A program made the translations under genes and the position numbers. The notes under the pieces were generated by a model that saw nothing but the letters and a program-made list of their open reading frames with translations, made no database searches and had not been told where the DNA came from. A DNA stretch of 64,000 nucleotides from Hyphomonadaceae bacterium BL14 (GTDB lineage Bacteria > Pseudomonadota > Alphaproteobacteria > Caulobacterales > Maricaulaceae), in the NCBI GenBank assembly GCA_027627705.1, contig CP091242.1, positions 1,393,083 through 1,457,082 on the forward strand. Direction: 5' to 3'. This document shows positions 9,306-17,082 of the stretch, one piece after another. Within the stretch, counting starts at the first letter, position 1; each line of letters begins with the position of its first letter.

Positions 9306-9607
9306 CACAGGTTCTGCCCAAGGGCACCGTGAGCGTTCACGCGGACGGGCTGGAGCTGGATGTGCCCAGGCTGGCGCCGCTGATCGGTCTCAGCCCCGAG
9401 GGCTGGCGTGTACAGATGGCGCAGGGCCGCCTGTTGGCGCGCGCCGAACAGGGTCAGGGCGAGGACGAAGGACGCTGGCGCATCACGCTGCGCCATGAAC
9501 GCACCCGTGTTGAGATCGTGCTGCACCCAGATGGCCGCGCAATCGCCCGGCGCCTCACCGGCCTGTCACGCGCTGTCACGGCGCCCTTTCCACCTGATGC
9601 CAACTGA
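9302..9607 (+). CDS. DUF6522-family small protein
   Basis: A 101-residue acidic-to-neutral protein without signal peptide or membrane segment. It matches my recollection of DUF6522: an N-terminal VSVHADGLELDVPRLAPLIGLSP strand-helix unit, then GRLLARAEQGQGEDEGRWRITLRH and a final VLHPDGRAIARR. Function is unknown. Its ATG lies inside the stop of the MarR gene (ATGA), a strong sign of a joint role, and tenA follows after 21 bases. Confidence 0.7.
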   Translation: MTQVLPKGTVSVHADGLELDVPRLAPLIGLSPEGWRVQMAQGRLLARAEQGQGEDEGRWRITLRHERTRVEIVLHPDGRAIARRLTGLSRAVTAPFPPDAN

Positions 9608-9628
9608 CAGATCGAGAGCTGCTTCAAC

Positions 9629-10297
9629 ATGACCAAGACTTTCAGCGCACGGGCCTGGGCTGCCAACGAGCCGCTTTACGAAACGATACTGTCCATGCCG
9701 TTCAACGCCGCTCTGGCCGATGGCACGCTGGAGCCGGCCCGGTTCCGCCACTACATGCTTCAGGATGCCTTGTATCTGGAGGGGTTCGCGCGCGCCCTCG
9801 CCCTGATCTCTGCCCGGGCACCGGGACCTGATGAGGTTCTCCATTTCAGCGAGGCCGCCCAGACCGCGATCATCGTCGAGCGTGCGCTGCATGCCGACTA
9901 CTTCCAGCGCTTTGGCATCAGCGCTCAAGACGCCGCTGCCACCAGACCCACACCCGTCTGCGATCATTATGTGAGCTATCTGCTGCGGGTGGCAGCGCTG
10001 GAGCCTTATGAAACAGCGCTGGGAGCTGTGCTGCCCTGCTTCTGGATCTATCGCGAAGTGGGCAAACACATCCATGCCCGCAGCACGCCAGACAATCCCT
10101 GGCAGGCCTGGATAGACACCTATGCCGGCGCAGATTTCGACGCCGCCGTTGACGCGGTCATCGGGCGCACCGATGCTGCGGCTGAGCAGGCTGGCGCGTC
10201 GGCCCTGACGGCCATGCATGGAGCCTTCACCCGCGCCGCGCAGCTGGAATGGATGTTCTGGGACAGCGCCTGGCATCAGGCAGACTGGCCGGTCTGA
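9629..10297 (+). CDS. tenA: TenA-family aminopyrimidine aminohydrolase (thiaminase II)
   Basis: TenA proteins hydrolyse amino-pyrimidines in thiamin salvage. The 222-residue product keeps the family features: FRHYMLQDALYLEGFARAL near the N-terminus, the catalytic cysteine in LPCFWIYREVG (Cys137), and a C-terminal LEWMFWDSAW whose Glu matches the catalytic glutamate. No other thiamin gene and no THI-box is visible here. It follows the MarR-DUF6522 pair by 21 bases and probably shares their transcript, so a substrate other than the thiamin pyrimidine is conceivable. Confidence 0.9.
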   Translation: MTKTFSARAWAANEPLYETILSMPFNAALADGTLEPARFRHYMLQDALYLEGFARALALISARAPGPDEVLHFSEAAQTAIIVERALHADYFQRFGISAQDAAATRPTPVCDHYVSYLLRVAALEPYETALGAVLPCFWIYREVGKHIHARSTPDNPWQAWIDTYAGADFDAAVDAVIGRTDAAAEQAGASALTAMHGAFTRAAQLEWMFWDSAWHQADWPV

Positions 10298-10427
10298 GCC
10301 ATCCCCCCGGCGGACCATCGGGCTCCTTTGGCCCGTAGTGCTTATACAAATCCTCGATGGCGTGTGCTTTTCAATGGTCGCAATCAGGTGGTCACATCAC
10401 CGCACGGCGCGATCGCCAACCTGGAGC

Positions 10428-10955
10428 ATGAGCTTGACCTTTGTAGACGCCATCATCGACGACCTCAGCCAGCCATGGCCGATGGCGAGCAATGGCGCGT
10501 CATGGGCGCTGATCGCCGATCAGGTGATGGGCGGGCGCTCAACTGGCGCGATGCGCCGCGAGATGATTGAGGGTCGCCAGGCGATCACGATGCAGGGCGA
10601 GGTTAGCCTTGAGAACAATGGCGGGTTTCTCCAGATCGCACTTGACCTGAAACCCGACGCGAGCGCGATGGATGCAAGCGGTTGGGCGGGGATCGAGATC
10701 GACGTGTACGGCAATGGTGAGAGTTATAATCTGCACCTTCGCACGGCAGACTTGACGCGCCCCTGGCAATCTTATCGTCAGAGCTTTGCCACCAGCTCAC
10801 GCTGGCACACTGCCCCACTGGCATTTGCAGACTTTGAGGCGCACCGCACCAACACACCATTCAATCCCGGCGCGCTGCGGCGCATTGGCATCATAGCGAT
10901 AGGGCGTTCGTTTCGAGCGGATATCTCGATCGGTGGCCTTCGCTTTTATGCCTGA
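10428..10955 (+). CDS. CIA30-family protein
   Basis: The 175-residue product resembles the complex I intermediate-associated protein 30 (CIA30/NDUFAF1) domain: VMGGRSTGAMRR near residue 30, LENNGGFLQIAL, GIEIDVYGNGESYNLHLRT, then a WQSYRQSF strand and a final IGIIAIGRS...FRADISIGGL. In bacteria this galactose-binding-like fold is of uncertain function. I choose ATG 10428 because the family begins with a segment like this; GGAG is only two bases away, so initiation is not certain and upstream ATGs in frame exist. It follows tenA after 130 bases on the same strand. Confidence 0.82.
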   Translation: MSLTFVDAIIDDLSQPWPMASNGASWALIADQVMGGRSTGAMRREMIEGRQAITMQGEVSLENNGGFLQIALDLKPDASAMDASGWAGIEIDVYGNGESYNLHLRTADLTRPWQSYRQSFATSSRWHTAPLAFADFEAHRTNTPFNPGALRRIGIIAIGRSFRADISIGGLRFYA

Positions 10956-11058
10956 GGAGCCTGCTTGATGAAGTGCACCGAAGTCAGGGCGAGGTAGCAG
11001 GCCCGGCCGCTCTGCCGTAAGCTGAGCAATTGTGCGTTCGTCAACGTCGAGGGCCGCT

Positions 11059-11364
11059 TCACAGCGCTTTTGCGTCCGCAACAAGCGAACCTGTTATTGC
11101 GCCGCTCGCGGCCACGCCAGCCCGCTCGGCTTTCAGCCGCGCGACCTCCCGTTTCAGCCGTCGAACCTCATCGTCGGCCGACGCCAGCTGCCCTTTGCCG
11201 GGAAACGCCGTATCAGGGCGGTCACGATATTGCTGAACCCAACGGCGAAGCACCGTCTGGTGCACATCAAGATCTCTCGCCGCCTGGGCATAGCTCACGC
11301 CCCGATCGACGACCAAATGTACTGCCTCTCGCTTGAACTCGCGGCTGAACTGTCTTCGTGTCAT
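11059..11364 (-). pseudogene. Truncated IS3-family transposase OrfA
   Basis: The first 80 residues are a normal IS3/IS911 OrfA: MTRRQFSREFKREAVHLV, a helix-turn-helix (SYAQAARDLDVHQTVLRRWVQQY), then EVRRLKREVARLKAER. Intact OrfA proteins continue with a DILKKA-type motif before frameshifting into OrfB. Here the sequence switches after RLKAER to unrelated residues and stops. The downstream orfB with the DDE catalytic triad is absent, so it cannot transpose by itself. Confidence 0.82.
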
Positions 11365-11420
11365 TCCTGACCTCCGATTCCAAAAACACCCTAACTCGGT
11401 GTCCTCAAAATCCGCAGCAG
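11059..11420 (-). mobile_element. IS3-family remnant (left end and partial orfA)
   Basis: The minus strand starts with an IS3-like end around 11385-11420 (GAGGACACCGAGTTAGGGTG) and then a transposase orfA. The orfA is cut near its leucine-zipper region and no orfB or right end follows. This is a dead fragment. Confidence 0.75.
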
Positions 11421-11534
11421 CTCAGACCTCCCCCGGGGTCATACTGCACCGTGCGTGATCGCCCACCTGTATAACCTCGATTAAAACTATTGTGCTTCAC
11501 TCTGGCGACAACAGGCCAGAAAGGGACGCTTTAG

Positions 11535-12080
11535 ATGATCCGCGAGCGAGACAGACTGCAAGCGCTCAGGCGTTACCGGCTTCTCGATACCGAGGCCCAT
11601 CCCGCGTTCGACCGCGTTACAAAAGCCACGGCGGCGGCGCTGAAGGCACCCATCGCGTTGATCAGCCTGGTCGATGACGAGCGTCAGTGGTTCAAGTCAT
11701 TTATCGGGCTGTCCGTGCAGGAGACGCCGCGGTGCTATTCTTTTTGCAGCCACGCGATCGAGGGCAGCGATGTCTTTGTGGTCGAGGATGCCAGCCAAGA
11801 CAGTCGCTTTGCATCCAATCCGCTGGTAACCGGCGAGCCATTCATACGCTTTTACGCCGGAGCCCCGCTGATCGATGACGAGGGGTTTGCGCTTGGCACC
11901 TTGTGCGTCATTGCGCCCGAGCGCCGAACGCTTTCGCATGACGAGCAGGTGATCCTCGAAAGCCTGGCCGCCTGCGCCATGACGGCCATCGCCCTGCATC
12001 AGCAGAGCTTGACCCTCGCCAGGGCTGAACGCCTCCTCAAGAACCATTCATTGAGCGGTGCAAAATCGCGCGTGCATTAG
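11535..12080 (+). CDS. Stand-alone GAF-domain protein
   Basis: The 181-residue protein is one GAF domain with short ends: ERDRLQALRRYRLLDTEAHPAFDRVT at the N-terminus, LISLVDDERQWFKSFIGL, then CYSFCSHAI, VVEDASQDSRFASNPLV and YAGAPLIDDEGFALGTLCVI. This N-terminal form usually precedes PAS, GGDEF or histidine-kinase domains. Here the protein ends in ERLLKNHSLSGAKSRVH without an output domain. It may be a free sensor that works with the diguanylate cyclase/phosphodiesterase at 12571, or the surviving 5' end of a longer gene. AAAGGGA precedes the ATG. Confidence 0.82.
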   Translation: MIRERDRLQALRRYRLLDTEAHPAFDRVTKATAAALKAPIALISLVDDERQWFKSFIGLSVQETPRCYSFCSHAIEGSDVFVVEDASQDSRFASNPLVTGEPFIRFYAGAPLIDDEGFALGTLCVIAPERRTLSHDEQVILESLAACAMTAIALHQQSLTLARAERLLKNHSLSGAKSRVH

Positions 12081-12570
12081 ATTATTAGAATCTATTATTG
12101 TAATCATATTTTCATATTACAAGATTTATCTAAATGCAGCGCATATTTTTATTATTGCAAGAAAACTAGTTTCACTGGACCATGGCGCAGGTACTGCGCT
12201 GGCGCTCACCGCAGGCGGCTTTGAATGGTCGGGCTCAGGCCGCGCCCAAGCGCGCACGGCCGGAGGGCGTGATGGGGGAGCTTGTGCGCAACGGTGGCGG
12301 CTTGCCGAGCTGGGCCGCCCGCTTGGGCGCGCAGGCACTGAACATGGAAATGATCAAGTGAGACCCTGGCAGTGCCAGTGCGCAGTGGCGTCGGTGATGC
12401 TTGCGGGGCGACACCAGACCTGCCCGGGCCATGTCTTGGTTAATACAATATTGTTCAAGTGATTGAACCGATCTGACCAAAATGGAAATTATCGTACATT
12501 TAATGCATACAGTATACCAAGGCCCAGAGCGCTCGTCTCAGATGCTCCATAAGCTACAGCGGAATGGATC
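12081..12570. other. AT-rich island plus GC-rich coding-like fragment
   Basis: Bases 12081-12180 are strongly AT-rich, far from the local composition. From 12182 to 12361 an ATG-opened frame of 59 codons (QVLRWRSPQAALNGRAQAA..., RPEGVMGELVRNGGGLP, ending ALNMEMIK) has coding-like residues, but I recognise no family and see no ribosome-binding site. It may be the stranded C-terminus of another gene. 12440-12530 is again AT-rich and probably holds the promoter of the next gene. Confidence 0.4.
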
Positions 12571-14862
12571 ATGGACAAATTCGCGGCAGCAGACAGAGCC
12601 GGCAAGCCTTTTGGGTGTGCGGACGACATGCAGGCGGCCTACGAGCGGCTGACCGCGATGCAGGCACTCGTGGCCGAGATACTCGGCTCCTTTGTCCAGC
12701 GCAGCAATGACGAGGTTGATGCCGGGATCGACGATGCTATCGCCCGCCTGGGCGCGTTCTGCGGCGTCGACCGCACGTATGTATTCCAGGATCGGCCGAA
12801 CGGACTGACCGACAATACCCACGAATGGTGTGCTCCAGGCATTGCGCCCGAAATCGATAATCTTCAGAACCTGCCTCACGACGCGATAGAGGGCTGGGTC
12901 GAGCCGCTCGCAGCGGGACATCCGATCCATATTCCTTGTGTTGGCGAGCTCCCCGAGGACCGGGCAGACGAGCGTGCTTTCCTGCAGAGCCAGGGCATCC
13001 AGTCTGTGCTGGTCGTGCCGATGCTCAACTCAGGCAAAAGGCTGGGCATTGTTGGCTTTGACGCTGTGCATTCGAGCCGGATCTATACCCACGGCGAGAT
13101 CAGCCTGCTGCGCTCGGTGACCGATGTGATCGCCTCCTCCCTGGTGCGCCGCAACGCATCCCATCAGGTCGAGCTGGCGCAGGCGCGTCTTGCCGCGATC
13201 ACGCGTCACAGCAAGGATCTGGTCGTGGTGATTGACGCGGACGGTATTGTGCAGTGGGCAAGCCACGCCGCCACCCAGGCGCTGGGATGCCAGGTAGTCG
13301 GGAGCCTTTACTGGCGCCATGTCGAAGCCAAGACACGCGACAAGGTCTTGCGGGTCGTAAATGCTCTCGAGACCGACCAGGAGACTCCGGCCTGCACCGC
13401 AGACAGATCTCCTGAGGCAGCAGCCCTGCCCGATCATGTGCTGATGACCTGCCACGGTCCGCGCTGGGTCAGCGCACGCATCACCGATTTACGGCGTGAT
13501 GACGCGGTGGGCGGGCTTGTGATCACCGCGCACGACATCACCGAGCGGCGCACCTCTCAGGACGCGCTTGCCCATCGCGCGACGCACGACATCCTGACAG
13601 GGCTCCCCAACCGCGCCTTGCTGATCGACCGCATCCGTCAGTCGGGCAGGCGGGCGCTGCGCAGCCGGCGCAGTGTCGGCATCGTGTTCCTCGATATTGA
13701 TCATTTCAAACTGGTCAATGACGGCCATAGTCACAGTATCGGCGATCAGCTTCTCATTGCTGTCGCCAAACGCCTGCAGGAGGCTATCCGGCCCCAGGAC
13801 ACCGTGGCGCGATTTGGTGGAGACGAGTTCGTGGTCGTGGTCGACCAGGTTGAGAACGTCGCCATGCTGGAGACCCTCGCCGGCCAGCTGCTTGAGTGTC
13901 TGTATGCACCCATTATGATCGAGGGCCGCGAGTTCCAGATCAGCGCCAGCGTCGGGATCACCATTCACCAGGGTCAAGGCGTCGATCCGGAGGCGCTGAT
14001 CCAGCAGGCCGATATGGCCATGTACACCGCAAAGGCTGCTGGGCGCGCACGCATCATTGCTTTCGACACGCGCATCCGCGAGGAAGTCGAGCGCCGCACG
14101 CTCATCGCACACCAGCTTTACCGGGCGGTGGAACAAGGACATGTTCAGCCGGCCTTCCAGCCGATTATTGATCTTCGCACCCGGCGCCTGAAAGGCTACG
14201 AGGCGCTTGCACGCTGGACCGACGACGTGCTCGGCCCGGTGTCGCCTGTTGAGTTCATACCTGTCGCCGAGGAATTGGGCATCATTCGCAGGCTTGGCGA
14301 GTGCATTCTTGAACGCGCGCTCGCCCATGTCAGCCAGCTTGGAGGCGATTGGCGTGTATCGGTAAACCTGTCACCCCTCCAATTTGAAGAACCCGATCTG
14401 ATCAACAAGATCGACGCCGCGCTTGCAAACTCTGGCCTGGCACCAAACCGTCTGTGTCTCGAGATCACAGAGTCGGCCATCATCAAGCAGCCAGACAAGG
14501 CCATCCAGGTTATGGAAGAGCTGGGCGCGCTCGGCATCCGGCTCGCAATTGATGACTTTGGCACCGGCTATTCATCGCTGAGCATGCTTCGCAAATTGCC
14601 GGTCCATGTGCTCAAGATCGACCGGTCATTCATCAGCGAAATCACCCGCTCGCAAGCAGACCTCCAGCTCGTGCGAGCCATCATCGGTCTGGCAAATGAT
14701 TTCGGTCTGGACGTGACCGCCGAGGGCATTGAAAGCGAAGAGCAGGCCGAGCTTCTGACCTCGCTTGGATGCACCAATGGCCAGGGCTACCTGTTTGGCC
14801 GCCCCGAATGCGCGCCCGATGCCTGGCAGGCTGCTGGCAGCCCGCGTTGGGCTGTCCGCTAG
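12571..14862 (+). CDS. GAF-PAS-GGDEF-EAL cyclic-di-GMP enzyme
   Basis: The 763-residue cytoplasmic protein turns over cyclic di-GMP. A GAF domain occupies about 30-195 (AFCGVDRTYVF, VLVVPMLNSGKRLGIVGFD), a PAS-like domain about 200-330 (VVVIDADGIVQWAS, ITAHDITERR), a GGDEF domain about 335-500 and an EAL domain about 515-750. Both active sites look intact: FGGDEF at 416-420 with RPQD five residues upstream (product-inhibition I-site spacing), and YEALARW with EAL at 544-546, LEITES, DDFGTGYSSL and TAEGIE. It may therefore act as cyclase, phosphodiesterase or both. There are no transmembrane segments. The lone GAF gene upstream is a possible partner. Promoter probably in the AT-rich stretch before it. 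Confidence 0.94.
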   Translation: MDKFAAADRAGKPFGCADDMQAAYERLTAMQALVAEILGSFVQRSNDEVDAGIDDAIARLGAFCGVDRTYVFQDRPNGLTDNTHEWCAPGIAPEIDNLQNLPHDAIEGWVEPLAAGHPIHIPCVGELPEDRADERAFLQSQGIQSVLVVPMLNSGKRLGIVGFDAVHSSRIYTHGEISLLRSVTDVIASSLVRRNASHQVELAQARLAAITRHSKDLVVVIDADGIVQWASHAATQALGCQVVGSLYWRHVEAKTRDKVLRVVNALETDQETPACTADRSPEAAALPDHVLMTCHGPRWVSARITDLRRDDAVGGLVITAHDITERRTSQDALAHRATHDILTGLPNRALLIDRIRQSGRRALRSRRSVGIVFLDIDHFKLVNDGHSHSIGDQLLIAVAKRLQEAIRPQDTVARFGGDEFVVVVDQVENVAMLETLAGQLLECLYAPIMIEGREFQISASVGITIHQGQGVDPEALIQQADMAMYTAKAAGRARIIAFDTRIREEVERRTLIAHQLYRAVEQGHVQPAFQPIIDLRTRRLKGYEALARWTDDVLGPVSPVEFIPVAEELGIIRRLGECILERALAHVSQLGGDWRVSVNLSPLQFEEPDLINKIDAALANSGLAPNRLCLEITESAIIKQPDKAIQVMEELGALGIRLAIDDFGTGYSSLSMLRKLPVHVLKIDRSFISEITRSQADLQLVRAIIGLANDFGLDVTAEGIESEEQAELLTSLGCTNGQGYLFGRPECAPDAWQAAGSPRWAVR

Positions 14863-15174
14863 AGCGCAATCGGACAAGTGGGTGCGCGCTCGCAGCACTT
14901 AGGTCACGGGTCAGAGGGCATCGGGGCCGCGCCGAGTTTTTCGGGGCCGGCGCGAGGCACGTCCAGCACGACTAATAAACCCGTTAGCGCGCTGAAGGCC
15001 GCTAAGGCATCACTCCGTTTGAGGCGCTGGCCAAGCCCTGCGGTCTTTGAGAGCCCTTTTTCGGCCGGCTTCAGGTGAACGGTTAAGCGATGCGCAAGTG
15101 ACATCGGCGCAGCTAAGAAGGCGCTCAAGCGGGGGCGCTGGCCGATGGCCTCCAGCGCCAATCCGCAAGGGCTG
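14863..15174. other. Gap between EAL gene and the vapC tail
   Basis: No recognised gene. A weak minus-strand frame (14904-15104) is listed separately. It uses TTA codons rarely found in neighbouring genes. This DNA was adjacent to vapC before the IS5 insertion. Confidence 0.35.
14904..15104 (-). CDS. Hypothetical 66-residue protein, doubtful
   Basis: An ATG-opened frame downstream of the original vapC stop encodes MSLAHRLTVHLKPAEKGL, LGQRLKRSDALAAFSALTG and ends PMPSDP. The frame is open upstream to the IS boundary. I recognise no domain and no ribosome-binding site. Codon use is less GC-biased than nearby genes, so it may be foreign or chance. Confidence 0.22.
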   Translation of the reverse strand: MSLAHRLTVHLKPAEKGLSKTAGLGQRLKRSDALAAFSALTGLLVVLDVPRAGPEKLGAAPMPSDP

Positions 15175-15203
15175 TTACAATGCAGAATGCAGATCCGTCC
15201 TAG
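15175..15203 (-). pseudogene. Severed 3' end of vapC
   Basis: Joining vapC at its CTAG (16051-16054) to this segment across the IS restores the frame: GDDFPR continues TDLHSAL and TAA at 15175-15177. This is the usual end of VapC proteins of this type, so these bases are the original toxin terminus. Confidence 0.88.
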
Positions 15204-16050
15204 GACCTGTTGACGAAGTGGATTCCCAACCCGCCCGAAGCGTGATTCAAGACTGGCTTTTGGGAGGTGGTCTTGGTTCGCGGTTTGATGACGGACGAGG
15301 AGTGGGCGTTCTTTGCGCCTTTCGTGGTGGCGACCGGAGGCAAGCGGGGCCGCCCGCCTTCTGATCATCGCCGCGTGCTGGACGGCGTGTTCTGGATCGC
15401 GCGCACCGGCGCGCCCTGGCGTGATCTTCACGACTATTTCGGTCCGTGGACGCGGGTCTACCGCCAGTTCCGCCGCTGGACGCTGTCAGGCGTGTGGGAG
15501 GTGATGTTGGAAGCGCTGGGCGAGAGCGGGGCCGTACCCGACAGTCTTCAAATGGTCGATTCCACTATCGTTCGCGCGCACCATCAGGCTGCGGGCGCTA
15601 AAGGGGGACTCAAAAACAGGGTTTTGGGCGCTCAAAAGGTGGCTTCACGACCAAAATACACCTTCGCACCAACGCTGAAGGGCTGCCCATAGCCGCTGAG
15701 ATCACCGGCGGTGAAGTCTCCGACTACAAAGGTTATGAGGCGGTGATGGCCGCGCATGGCCCAGTCCCGCGCGTCCTGCTGGCCGACAAAGGCTATGACA
15801 GCGACAATATCCGAACATCGCTGGAAGCCGCCGGCGCCGTGCCGATGATCCCGGCGCGCCGAAACCGCAAGAACCCCGTCCAGATCGACGACTTCGTCTA
15901 TGGGCTGAGAAACCGCATCGAGCGGTGCTTCAACAAGCTGCGCTGCTCACGCCGCCTCGCCACACGCTACGACAAGACCGCCGACAGCTATCTCGGCTTC
16001 ATCCATCTCGCTTCAATCCGCCTGTGGTTCCGGTACTTTGTCAACAGCAC
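15204..16050 (+). mobile_element. IS5-family (IS427-group-like) insertion sequence, 847 bp
   Basis: The ends are inverted repeats of about 16 bp: GACCTGTTGACGAAGT at 15204-15219 and, on the other strand, GTGCTGTTGACAAAGT at 16035-16050, with three mismatches. Both ends are flanked by CTAG (15200-15203 and 16051-16054), a 4-bp target duplication. Inside is one transposase in two frames. The element inserted into vapC in the opposite orientation. Confidence 0.93.
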
Positions 16051-16054
16051 CTAG
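15267..16054 (+). CDS. IS5-family transposase, two frames joined by -1 frameshift
   Basis: The first frame (GTG 15267, or ATG 15288 MTDEEW) encodes the N-terminal domain: PPSDHRRVLDGVFWIARTGAPWRDL and a first catalytic Asp in QMVDSTIVRAHHQAAGAKGG. It runs on to a stop at 15692. The second frame, -1 relative to the first, gives FTTKIHLRTNAEGLPIAAEITGGE, then LLADKGYDSDNIR with the second Asp and RNRIERCFNKLR with the catalytic Glu, ending at 16054. The join lies near AAAGGGGGA/CAAAAAC (15600-15616), a slippery-looking site as in other IS427-type elements, so a programmed -1 shift is likelier than a mutation. The stop codon overlaps the target duplication. Confidence 0.88.
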
Positions 16055-16409
16055 GGAAATCGTCACCGACATAAAGCAAGGGCGAACCGCTGCCCTTTGC
16101 TGTGACATACGAAAAACAATCGCCAAAATTCAAGCCAGCGGGATGAACGCCTTTGCCCCATTGGGAGTAAGCCTTGGCAACAGCAAGCGCTCCTGTCGCA
16201 CTAACGGTCTCAACTTCGACGGCAATGCCTTCAAGTAGTTGCGACATCTCCTGAGATAGCCCCCGTCGCCAAGCTACGATCAGCGCTTCGGCCAGTGTCC
16301 CTGCAGAGATCTTGAAACTCTCTTCGCTTTTCAACAGCACCGCAATTTCATTTGCCTCTGGTTCTCCCAAAAGCAGGGCCATCAGTGCGGATGTATCGAG
16401 AACAATCAC
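16041..16409 (-). CDS. vapC: VapC-type PIN-domain toxin, C-terminus altered by IS5
   Basis: PIN-domain ribonuclease toxin of a type II system, 122 residues. It begins MIVLDTSALMALLLGEPEA (first acidic residue D5) and shows SAGTLAEALIV (conserved Glu) and LNFGDCFSYVTAKGSGSPLLYVGDDF with the later aspartates. All four acidic positions of the fold seem present. The IS5 insertion after PR replaced the native TDLHSAL ending with CC, using a TGA from the IS inverted repeat, so only seven residues were lost and activity may remain. Its ATG overlaps the vapB stop by four bases (ATGA), the standard coupling for such pairs. Confidence 0.9.
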   Translation of the reverse strand: MIVLDTSALMALLLGEPEANEIAVLLKSEESFKISAGTLAEALIVAWRRGLSQEMSQLLEGIAVEVETVSATGALAVAKAYSQWGKGVHPAGLNFGDCFSYVTAKGSGSPLLYVGDDFPRCC

Positions 16410-16663
16410 CGCGGCAAACCTTCGTCGTCATAAAGAAAATCCTGGCTCTTTGCCGCACTCGGTCCAGCGGTAAGCTTCGCTGCAGCTTGGGCGCGAACAG
16501 CATCAATCAGCTTGGCCCGGTCTTTTGGAGAAACCTTGGCGTGGATGGCGACCAGGCGCACGACCGCATGCCCATGCCTGGTCAACACCACGTCTTCACC
16601 GGCCTCCGCCCGGCGGACAAGATCAGTCAAACGCGCCTTGGCGTCGGTGATAGCAAGCTGCAT
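16406..16663 (-). CDS. vapB: VapB-type antitoxin (Phd/YefM fold)
   Basis: The 85-residue protein opens MQLAITDAKARLTDLVRRAEAGEDVVLTRHGHAVVRLV, the Phd/YefM 'prevent-host-death' DNA-binding fold. A C-terminal tail (AAKSQDFLYDDEGLPR) is of the kind that wraps the PIN toxin. It would neutralise VapC and repress its own promoter. A perfect palindrome lies 23-41 bases upstream of the ATG. The gene precedes and overlaps vapC. Confidence 0.9.
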   Translation of the reverse strand: MQLAITDAKARLTDLVRRAEAGEDVVLTRHGHAVVRLVAIHAKVSPKDRAKLIDAVRAQAAAKLTAGPSAAKSQDFLYDDEGLPR

Positions 16664-16685
16664 AGCTGTCTCCTTCGTTCAAATA

Positions 16686-16704
16686 TGGACCACTCAATGG
16701 TCCA
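16686..16704. promoter_or_regulatory. Perfect palindrome upstream of vapB, candidate operator
   Basis: TGGACCA-CTCAA-TGGTCCA, two 7-base arms around 5 bases, ends 23 bases before the vapB ATG at 16663. Position and symmetry fit the autoregulatory operator of a VapBC pair. Confidence 0.65.
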
Positions 16705-16855
16705 ATTCAAGCGCCATGCAGTGCAGTGTGACGCGGGATCGAAATATGACCCTCACCGGCCCGGGTCAGAGGTTTCAATACACGAGGCTGCGGTGACCGG
16801 AATTGGCGCAAGCAGGGGACTCCGGGTCAACGACGCCATGGGGTGATGGCCTGCG

Positions 16856-17040
16856 AACAGGGAGGCGTCTTTCCCAGCAACTCGATTTGACGCTCCCTGT
16901 TTGATGGAAAAATTTCCCTGTTCCGCCTCACAGGGAATTCAATGCTAATCGATTGTATCTTCATACCTTTGGGAGCCCCACATCGGGCGATTTTCCTGAA
17001 TTTATCGAATTTTGCCTGTTAAATCAGGCAAAACAGGGAA
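16856..17040. repeat. Cluster of AACAGGGA hairpins
   Basis: Five copies of (A)ACAGGGA or its complement occur in 185 bases. They pair as hairpins. AACAGGGAGGCGTC (from 16856) faces GACGCTCCCTGTT (to about 16902). TTCCCTGT (near 16912) faces ACAGGGAATT (to about 16936). TTTGCCTG (17011-17018) pairs perfectly with CAGGCAAA (17025-17032) and is followed by ACAGGGAA. The stretch is AT-richer than its surroundings and has no clear gene. Function unknown; it abuts the ligase-gene repeat. Confidence 0.6.
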
Positions 17041-17082
17041 TTTCGCGGCAGAGCACGCCTGCCGATCGCTCGCGGTGGCGAT

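Noticed and set aside
12058..12462. 134-codon plus-strand frame
   Set aside because: It spans the AT-rich island and a GC-rich part with no continuous coding character.
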